From: an uncultured Desulfobacterales bacterium
GTDB lineage: Bacteria; Desulfobacterota; Desulfobulbia; Desulfobulbales; Desulfocapsaceae
Length of the DNA stretch: 64,000 nucleotides
NCBI GenBank assembly: GCA_937915545.1
Contig: CALGIJ010000019.1
Coordinates: 124,001-188,000, forward strand
Direction: 5' to 3'
In this document: positions 50,414 to 57,033 of the stretch, piece after piece
Numbering within the stretch: position 1 is the stretch's first letter
How the letters are laid out: each line of letters opens with the position of its first letter
Notes under the pieces: generated by a model
What the model saw: the letters and a program-made list of their open reading frames with translations, nothing else
The model's database searches: none
What the model was told of the DNA's origin: nothing
Made by a program: the position numbers and the translations under genes

Positions 50414-51628
50414 ATGGATTGGAAGGGCTACGGAGTACTTATCGCCGCGTTCTTCACCATTTCCATCGCCTACTCTGTTCGCTACGGTTTTGGCTTGCTG
50501 TTGCCCGGCATGGTCGAAACGCTGAGGATATCCAAGACTGAAGCCGGCCTGATCTCCTCCGCCTACTTTTGTGCATATACGGCGTTTTCTCCCGTCTTGG
50601 GCGTCCTTTCCGATCGAGTGAGCGCTCGTTTGCTGATCACGGTCTTTTGCGGGGTTCTGGCGGGGGCCACTCTGGCCATGGCGTTTGTCCCGACGATGGG
50701 CTGGGCGGCTTTGGTCTTTGCCATTGCAGGCGCAGGCCATGCCGCCTGCTGGGCCCCGGTCGTGGCCTTGGTGCAACGCCGCGTGCCCGATCGCATCCGT
50801 GGTGTCGCCCTGGCGGTGGCCAGCATGGGCAGTGGCGTGGGCATCATTTTTTGGAGCCTGTGGCTCCCCGGGGTGATCGGACAAGGCAGCTACCACCTTG
50901 GGTGGATGCAGATGGGGGGCGTCGGACTGGCCGTCGCCGTAGTCAACTACGCACTCATCCGCGATCCACCCCGGGAGCCGGAGGAGAGTGGGACCGGAAG
51001 CGGCACCGCCCCGATATCCTTTCCCTATCGCCAGCTGCTGCGCAGCCGTAACCTGTGGCTGGTGGGTTCCTCCTACGCCTGCATCAGCTTTGCGGTGCTG
51101 GTGCCGCTGACTTTTCTTGGGGTCTATGCCACCGAGGAACTGCAGCTCGATTTTGCCGCCGCGGCCCATTTTTTCACGACTATCGCCGCCGCGGCACTTC
51201 TCGGCAAGCTGCTCTTCGGAGCGATCTCCGACCGTCTTGGCAGGATCCCGCTGGTGGTAATCAGCAATCTCTGCATCGCCCTGGGCAGCGTGGCGGTGGC
51301 ACACGGGGCCTCGCTCCCCGGCAAATACCTGGCCGTAACGATTATCGGCCTCGGGTTCGGCGCCATCTGGCCCCTATATGCCGCGGTAGCGGTGGATATC
51401 TTTCCCAAGCGGTTCGCCGGAGGAGTCATCGGCCTGTGGACGGTCTTCATGGGGATTGGCTCCTTGCTCTCTCCGGTTGTCTGCGGGTGGCTTATCGATG
51501 TCTCCGGAACGGCAGTGTGGGCCTTTCGACTCGGTTGCGTCATTGCTCTCGGGTCAATCCTTTTTTTGCTGCCACTGCGCGGAGATCCTGGCATAGTGAA
51601 AGGGAAGACGGCCGACGGCATGGCCTAA
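50414..51628 (+). CDS. Major facilitator superfamily transporter
   Basis: The protein has 404 residues with twelve predicted helices. It carries the loop 2-3 signature region GVLSDRVSARLLIT and a repeat at SDRLGRIPLVVISN in the second half. It looks closest to organic-acid/anion carriers of the MFS, although substrate cannot be read from sequence. GAGGTGCTAAGGA precedes the start. Promoter elements shared with the Mo-enzyme operons suggest it carries a substrate or product of the island. Confidence 0.88.
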   Translation: MDWKGYGVLIAAFFTISIAYSVRYGFGLLLPGMVETLRISKTEAGLISSAYFCAYTAFSPVLGVLSDRVSARLLITVFCGVLAGATLAMAFVPTMGWAALVFAIAGAGHAACWAPVVALVQRRVPDRIRGVALAVASMGSGVGIIFWSLWLPGVIGQGSYHLGWMQMGGVGLAVAVVNYALIRDPPREPEESGTGSGTAPISFPYRQLLRSRNLWLVGSSYACISFAVLVPLTFLGVYATEELQLDFAAAAHFFTTIAAAALLGKLLFGAISDRLGRIPLVVISNLCIALGSVAVAHGASLPGKYLAVTIIGLGFGAIWPLYAAVAVDIFPKRFAGGVIGLWTVFMGIGSLLSPVVCGWLIDVSGTAVWAFRLGCVIALGSILFLLPLRGDPGIVKGKTADGMA

Positions 51629-51796
51629 CGGTTGCGGATGCATTTCTGCAGCATTCGCGTTGTGGGATGGAACCTTAACGAGGGAGGGTATCAAAAGAGT
51701 TAAGCGATTGCAGCCTTGCGGCAAGAACGGCGGGTGTTGCAAGAGGAAACCGGCACAGAAAGTTCGTCAGCAAATCCCATCAAAGGAGAGTGTACA

Positions 51797-52819
51797 ATGA
51801 AAAAATTGTTTTATTCCGGCACGTTGATTCTCGCTGCTTGGTCACTTCTCACCGTTTCTCCGACGCTTTCCACGGCAGCCAATGTAACACTGAAATACGC
51901 CAACTTCTTCCCGCCCACCCATAGCCAGAGCAAACTCGCCGAGGCCTGGTGCAAGGCGGTTGAAGAGAAGACCGAAGGTCGTGTCAAAATCGAATACTAC
52001 CCGGGCGGCAGCCTGCTCAAAGGCAAGCAGATCTACGATGGCGTTGTCGATGGCATCGCCGATATCGGCTTCACCGTAGCCGCCTACACCGCTGGCCGCT
52101 TCCCGGTCGTCTCCGCCTTCGACCTGCCCTTCGGCTATCCTTCCGGCGTCGTCGCCACCAAAGTGGTCAACGAGGTCTACAGCAAGGTCCAGGCTAACGA
52201 CTTCAAAGACGCCAAACTGATGTACCTCCATGCCCATGGTCCCGGCCTGCTCAATATCAGGTCCAAGGAAGTGAAGGCGCTCGAAGACCTCAAAGGTCTG
52301 CGCATCCGCTCCACCGGCATGAGCGCCGAGATGGTCAAAGCCCTGGGCGCCACACCCACCGCCATGGAAATGAGCGACGCCTACGAGAGTCTCGAGAAAG
52401 GCGTTGTCGACGGCAGCGCCCATCCCGCCGAGGCCAATCTCGGCTGGAAACTTGGCGAAGTCGTCAAATACACCGTGCGCAATGTCTCCTGTGCTTACAC
52501 CACCACCATGTTCGTGGCCATGAACAAGGACAAGTGGGCCAAGATCGATCCCAAGGACCAGGCGGCCATCGAGGCCATCAACAAAGAGTGGATTGGCAAG
52601 CATGGCCTCGCCTGGGATGAAGCAGACAAGGCCGGCAACGAGGCCTTCCTCAAGAAAGAAGGCAACGCCATAATCGAACTCGACGCCAAGGAAGCCGAAC
52701 GCTGGGCCGCAGCGGTTGCCCCGTTCATTGACGACTTTGGCGCCGGTCTGAGCAAGAAGGGCGTTGACGGGCCGAAAATCATCGCCGCTCTCCGCGAGTC
52801 CCTCAAAGCCAACAAGTAG
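51797..52819 (+). CDS. dctP: TRAP transporter periplasmic solute-binding protein
   Basis: The protein has 340 residues. The signal peptide is at ~1-31 (MKKLFYSGTLILAAWSLL, cleavage near TAANV). The mature DctP fold has the ligand-carboxylate Arg region LRIRSTGMSAEMVKALGATP and the typical AYESLEKGVVDG loop. TRAP systems use the Na+ or H+ gradient to import organic acids, including aromatic acids. It begins the dctPQM set, with AAAGGAGAG upstream, and may be co-transcribed with the MFS gene. Confidence 0.93.
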   Translation: MKKLFYSGTLILAAWSLLTVSPTLSTAANVTLKYANFFPPTHSQSKLAEAWCKAVEEKTEGRVKIEYYPGGSLLKGKQIYDGVVDGIADIGFTVAAYTAGRFPVVSAFDLPFGYPSGVVATKVVNEVYSKVQANDFKDAKLMYLHAHGPGLLNIRSKEVKALEDLKGLRIRSTGMSAEMVKALGATPTAMEMSDAYESLEKGVVDGSAHPAEANLGWKLGEVVKYTVRNVSCAYTTTMFVAMNKDKWAKIDPKDQAAIEAINKEWIGKHGLAWDEADKAGNEAFLKKEGNAIIELDAKEAERWAAAVAPFIDDFGAGLSKKGVDGPKIIAALRESLKANK

Positions 52820-52908
52820 CTCCACGCAGTGGCTGGAAATGGCGGGCGATGGCGGTACTCAGCCGTCGCCCGCATGGTGTAACGACATAAGAGGTGATGG
52901 TGGTGGCT

Positions 52909-53394
52909 ATGCATTCAATCGAAAAGGCGCTGCTCTTTCTCTCCGATAAACTCAAGATGGTCGGCGCTGCATCGCTGTTCGGCATGGCGCTTCTCACCTG
53001 CGCCGATGTCATCGGAAGGCTGTTCAAACACCCGATCTTCGGATCCATCGAACTGGTCAGCTTCATGGGGGCGTTGACGGTGGCTATGGCGCTGCCCATC
53101 ACGCAACTCGACAAGGGGCATATCGGCGTCGAACTCTTCGTCAACAAACTGCCCCGCAAGGGGCGGCTGTTCACCGAGCTGTGCACCGAAATCGTCAGCC
53201 TGGGGCTCTTCATCATCATCAGCTGGCGCATGTTCCTCTTCAGCAGCAAGCTCCAAGACTCCGGTGAAGTCTCCATGAACCTGCACCTGCCGGAGTACGC
53301 CATCGTCTTCGTTCTGGCGGTCGCCTGCTCCGTGCTCTGCCTCGTGCTCGTTCTCGCCATTCTCGACACCTTTACAAAACTGGTCAAATCATGA
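52909..53394 (+). CDS. dctQ: TRAP transporter small membrane subunit
   Basis: The protein has 161 residues and four predicted membrane helices (MVGAASLFGMALLTCADVIG, IELVSFMGALTVAMALPI and two more). The ATG at 52909 is chosen because GAGGTGAT lies 11 bases ahead; the GTG/ATG codons at 52894-52897 overlap that site. Its stop overlaps dctM (ATGA). Confidence 0.9.
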   Translation: MHSIEKALLFLSDKLKMVGAASLFGMALLTCADVIGRLFKHPIFGSIELVSFMGALTVAMALPITQLDKGHIGVELFVNKLPRKGRLFTELCTEIVSLGLFIIISWRMFLFSSKLQDSGEVSMNLHLPEYAIVFVLAVACSVLCLVLVLAILDTFTKLVKS

Positions 53395-54707
53395 GCGCCA
53401 CTACTATAGGCATAATCGGAATCGTTTTCATGGTCGTGGTGTTCATGACCAAGATGCCTGTGGCCTACGTCATGGCGTTGGTGGGTTTTGGTGGCTTCGC
53501 CACCCTCACCTCGCTACAGGGCGGTCTCAACCTGCTGGCCAAGGATCTCTATGACGTATTTTCTTCCTACAACCTCACCACCATCCCCTTGTTCATTCTC
53601 ATGGGGCAGATCGCCTTCAACGCAGGGATCAGTACCAAGCTGTATGCCTCGGCCTATAAGTTTCTTGGCCATACCAAGGGTGGACTGTCCATCGCCACGG
53701 TCTCGGCCTGCACTGCCTTCGGGGCAGTCTGCGGCTCCAGCGCCGCCACGGCGGCGACCATGGCCACCGTCGGCCTGCCGGAGATGCGCCGCTTTGGCTA
53801 TAGCGATGCCCTGGCGGCAGGCTCTGTCTCGGCCGGCGGCGGCCTGGGGATGATCATGCCGCCCAGCGTGGTGCTCATCATCTACGGTATCCTCACCGAG
53901 CAGTCTATCGGCCGTCTCTTCATGGCGGGCATCGTACCTGCCATCGTCGTGACCATCCTCTTCATCATCACCGTCACTATCTGGTGCATGCTTCGCCCGC
54001 AGGATGGGCCGAGGGGGGAAAAATTCACCTGGGGAGAAAAACTGCGTTCGCTTTCCGGCATGGTGGAGACGCTGCTGGTCTTCGTCGCCTGTATCGGCGG
54101 CCTGTTCTTCGGCCTGTTCACCGCCACCGAGGCGGCGGGGGTGGGAGTCATGGGCGTGCTGCTGGTGGCGGCGATTCGCCGGCAGATTACCTGGAAGTCC
54201 TTTGTCGAAGCCTTGTATGACACTCTCAAGTCGTCCTGCATGATCATGATGCTGGTCGCCGGGGCCACGGTGTTCGGCAAGTTCCTGGCGGTGACCCGTA
54301 TTCCCTACGATATCGCCCATGTTATCGGCGGTTTCAACCTGCCACCGCTGGTGGTATTGACCATGGTCATCCTCGTCTACTTCTTTGGCGGCTGCTTCAT
54401 GGACTCCCTGGCCCTGGTGATGCTTACCGTACCGGTCTTCTTTCCGTTGGTCAGCGGTCTTGGTTTCGACCCCATCTGGTTCGGGGTGATGATCGTCATG
54501 GTCACCGAGATGGGGGTTATTACTCCCCCGGTCGGTCTTAACGTCTACGTCGTCTATGGCGTCAGCAGGGGGCTTCCGGGAGGCGCGATTCCGCTGGAGA
54601 CAATCTTCAAGGGCATCGGGCCATTCATGCTCTCGGTCTTGGTCGGTGTTATTCTCTTCGCCATTTTCCCGCAGTTGATCACCTTCCTGCCGAGCATGAT
54701 GTACTGA
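53391..54707 (+). CDS. dctM: TRAP transporter large membrane subunit
   Basis: The protein has 438 residues with about twelve membrane segments. Family hallmarks include VFSSYNLTTIPLFILMGQIA, GAVCGSSAATAATMATVGLP and GLGMIMPPSVVLIIYG. It forms the ion-coupled transport channel with DctQ. A stem-loop lies 26 bases downstream. Confidence 0.93.
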   Translation: MSATTIGIIGIVFMVVVFMTKMPVAYVMALVGFGGFATLTSLQGGLNLLAKDLYDVFSSYNLTTIPLFILMGQIAFNAGISTKLYASAYKFLGHTKGGLSIATVSACTAFGAVCGSSAATAATMATVGLPEMRRFGYSDALAAGSVSAGGGLGMIMPPSVVLIIYGILTEQSIGRLFMAGIVPAIVVTILFIITVTIWCMLRPQDGPRGEKFTWGEKLRSLSGMVETLLVFVACIGGLFFGLFTATEAAGVGVMGVLLVAAIRRQITWKSFVEALYDTLKSSCMIMMLVAGATVFGKFLAVTRIPYDIAHVIGGFNLPPLVVLTMVILVYFFGGCFMDSLALVMLTVPVFFPLVSGLGFDPIWFGVMIVMVTEMGVITPPVGLNVYVVYGVSRGLPGGAIPLETIFKGIGPFMLSVLVGVILFAIFPQLITFLPSMMY

Positions 54708-54732
54708 ACGGCTAAGGACACAGGTTCGTGTG

Positions 54733-54769
54733 ACAAAGCCCTTTCGCAACGCTGGCGGAGGGGCTTTGT
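54733..54769 (+). terminator. Probable terminator of the TRAP operon
   Basis: A stem of ACAAAGCCC (54733-54741) with GGGCTTTGT (54761-54769) is followed by a short T-containing tract. It lies 26 bases after dctM. Confidence 0.6.
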
Positions 54770-54820
54770 TCGTTGACGGGGGTAAGGGCGCAGTTTCCAG
54801 AATGGGTTTGCTGACGGGGG

Positions 54821-54957
54821 ATTGCATGTAAAATGCCCGGGCCTTCTGTGCAGGATAATCTTCATAAATATTGAGCACTAAAGGTGAGTTGCAAGGGGTA
54901 TCGGGGTGACAGGTGGGGTATAACGTCACTTGACAGTACCAGAGTCATGTCATAAAA
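54821..54957 (+). promoter_or_regulatory. Island motif and candidate promoter upstream of uspA
   Basis: ATTGCATGTAAAAT (54821-54834) is a near-exact copy of the island motif but lacks a good -35 box at the expected distance. About 100 bp on, TTGACA (54930-54935) with a 16-bp spacer and ATAAAA (54952-54957) may be the actual promoter. The remaining part of the 54708-55103 gap contains no supported gene. Confidence 0.4.
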
Positions 54958-55103
54958 GGATAGGCGGGTGATGTTTCAAGGAGCGATGCCTGGTTCCGCC
55001 AGAGCCCTGGCGCTTCATGAACGGACAGTTGGTTCGCTAACATGTACCGACGACGACCGATGCTTCGTCGCCATAATATATCAATGGATCTTGGAGATCT
55101 GCG

Positions 55104-55622
55104 ATGCTCAAACCGATTAAATCAATTCTCTTCGCCACCGACCTCAGCAAGAACTGCCAGGCGGCGCTGGACTTCACCAATGCCATGGCTACCCGCTTTC
55201 AGTCCAAGGTCTATCTGCTCCATGTCATCGAGGATCTGCCCGAGGGAGTTGATGGCCGCCTCAAGAACCTGCTCGGGCGTCATAAATGGGAAGACCTGGT
55301 CAATGCCCAACAGGCCAATGTTCATAAGTCGCTGACTGGAAAAACCTCGGTCAACCAGATGATCCGCAACGATATCCAGAATTTTTGCAAGATGGTTGGC
55401 ATAGACGATGCGGCTTGCGACATGTCGACCCGTGAGATTCTCATCTCCCAGGGGAACATTGCCGAGCAGATTACCGCCCAGGCCAAGGAATTCGACTGCG
55501 ATCTCATTATCCTTGGGGCAAAGAAGGGGTTATTCTCGAAAACCTCGGTGGGGGGCATCATCAAGGCGGTGCTCAAGGAATCGAAGATTCCGGTAACCGT
55601 GGTGCCGAAATACGAAGAATGA
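55104..55622 (+). CDS. Universal stress protein (UspA family)
   Basis: The protein has 172 residues with one Usp domain (IKSILFATDLSKNCQAALDF at the start, DCDLIILGAKKG and VGGIIKAVLKESKIPVTVVP near the end). The ATP-binding G-x2-G-x9-G(S/T) motif is altered, reading GAKKGLFSKTSVGGI, so nucleotide binding is uncertain. It is an isolated cytoplasmic stress protein, 82 bases upstream of the FKBP gene. Confidence 0.88.
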   Translation: MLKPIKSILFATDLSKNCQAALDFTNAMATRFQSKVYLLHVIEDLPEGVDGRLKNLLGRHKWEDLVNAQQANVHKSLTGKTSVNQMIRNDIQNFCKMVGIDDAACDMSTREILISQGNIAEQITAQAKEFDCDLIILGAKKGLFSKTSVGGIIKAVLKESKIPVTVVPKYEE

Positions 55623-55704
55623 TTCCAGCATCGCCTTGCTGCCAGGTGATAGGGATCGATAATTTTACGTACCGTCAAAGGATAGAAGCAGTCAGGGAAT
55701 GTCC

Positions 55705-56136
55705 ATGAAAACCGCTGCCAGTGGAGATATGGTCACCATCGCCTATCTCATTCGTCGTGTTGATGGGCATGAATTCGGGCTGGACAAGACCCCGCGTTCG
55801 CTTTCTTTTCGTGTTGGCGCCGGAAAGGTTCTCGCCAGGTTGGAAACGGGTGTGCTGGGAATGACGGTAGGCGAAAAGCGCACCATTGCCGTTTCTCCCG
55901 GCGAAGGGTATGGGGACTACGATAAAAATCTCGTGCTGCGTGTCGAGCGCACCATGTTTCCCCCCGACCTCAGGCTGGAGGTGGGGCGCACCGTACAGTA
56001 TCAGAATCGCGACGGCGAGCGGGTCAACCTCGTCGTCAACGAGGTGACTGAGAAGACAGTCACCGTCGACGGCAACCATCCCCTGGCTGGACTGGATCTT
56101 CTCTACGAGGTGGAACTGCTGTCCATTGCTGATTGA
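55705..56136 (+). CDS. SlyD-like FKBP-type peptidyl-prolyl isomerase
   Basis: The protein has 143 residues. The FKBP core (GDMVTIAYLIRRVDGHEFG, KVLARLETGVLGMTVGEKRT) is interrupted by an insert-in-flap domain (VSPGEGYGDYDKNLVLRVER), as in SlyD. The His-rich metal tail of E. coli SlyD is absent. The ATG at 55705 is preferred over 55699 because AGGGA lies 7 bases upstream. It is a folding helper; it may assist the neighbouring cofactor-rich enzymes, but that is conjecture. Confidence 0.88.
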   Translation: MKTAASGDMVTIAYLIRRVDGHEFGLDKTPRSLSFRVGAGKVLARLETGVLGMTVGEKRTIAVSPGEGYGDYDKNLVLRVERTMFPPDLRLEVGRTVQYQNRDGERVNLVVNEVTEKTVTVDGNHPLAGLDLLYEVELLSIAD

Positions 56137-56164
56137 TCAGAGTCTCGTGCAAGCGCTCTGGCCA

Positions 56165-56206
56165 AACGCGCCCTGCCGGATTTTCCGGCAGGGCGCGTTG
56201 TCTTTT
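56165..56206 (+). terminator. Strong terminator after the FKBP gene
   Basis: A perfect 15-bp stem (AACGCGCCCTGCCGG at 56165-56179, CCGGCAGGGCGCGTT at 56185-56199) with loop ATTTT is followed by TCTTTT. It separates the FKBP gene from the convergent operon 3. Confidence 0.85.
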
Positions 56207-57033
56207 CAGGCGGGCAACTCCATGGCGATATCGCCGAGGCCGCGGCTGATATCGCTGCGGATATCGGCAATCACCTTGCTACCGCCGTCTTTGGCGATGG
56301 TCAGGGTGAAGCAGCGGTCATCCTTGAGTCCACGTAGCCAGAAATCCCCGAAATTGTTGGTGGTGGCACTGTAGGTCTCGCCGGACTCGCAGTCTTTCAG
56401 GGTGCAGGTGGCGCCAACTACCACTTCCTTGCGTTGCGGATCGTAGACCGTGCCGGCGACGAATTTGCTCGGCAAGCCCCGGTAATAGACCCGCGACTTG
56501 GTGCCGAGGTGGGCCTTGAACGGCTCGGCCTGGGCGATGAAATCGGCAAAATCCTCTTCCTCGCCAAAGCGCAGGGCCTCGGTGGGGCACTGGTCGACGC
56601 AGCGCGGCACGGTCCATTCCTCCGGGTCGTTGTCGAGGAGGTGGCTGCAGCCGGTGCACTTCTGCGCGATGTTGAGCTGCTCGTTGAGGAAGATGGCGTC
56701 ATGCGGGCAGGTCTCTACGCACAGCTTGCAGCCGATGCATTTTTCCGGGTCGATGATCACCAGCCCATCGGGGCGCTTGTAGATCGCTTCGGCCTTGCAC
56801 TCGGCGATGCACGGGGCATCGTCGCAGTGATGGCACATCTGCGGCACATAGCTGACCTTGACGTGGGGCACATGACCATGCACGGTTTCCTTGAGGCCCA
56901 GCCAGAACTGGCCGGTATCCGGCTGCGGCTTGGCATAGGGAGTCCAGTCGTTGCCGACATGTTCGTCTTTGCAGGCGATTTGGCAGCAGTAGCACCCGTT
57001 GCATACTGATAGATCGACGATGAATACCTTCAT
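56206..57033 (-). CDS. Transhydroxylase-like FeS small subunit, copy 3
   Basis: The protein has 275 residues. Like copy 2 it keeps sixteen cluster cysteines (C11/14/17/21, C67/70/75/79, C99/102/105/109, C126/129/145/149), giving four predicted [4Fe-4S] clusters, plus a C-terminal beta domain (~195-275). The N-terminal 45 residues are nearly identical to copy 2. Start 57033 overlaps the large-subunit stop (TAATG). Confidence 0.88.
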   Translation of the reverse strand: MKVFIVDLSVCNGCYCCQIACKDEHVGNDWTPYAKPQPDTGQFWLGLKETVHGHVPHVKVSYVPQMCHHCDDAPCIAECKAEAIYKRPDGLVIIDPEKCIGCKLCVETCPHDAIFLNEQLNIAQKCTGCSHLLDNDPEEWTVPRCVDQCPTEALRFGEEEDFADFIAQAEPFKAHLGTKSRVYYRGLPSKFVAGTVYDPQRKEVVVGATCTLKDCESGETYSATTNNFGDFWLRGLKDDRCFTLTIAKDGGSKVIADIRSDISRGLGDIAMELPA

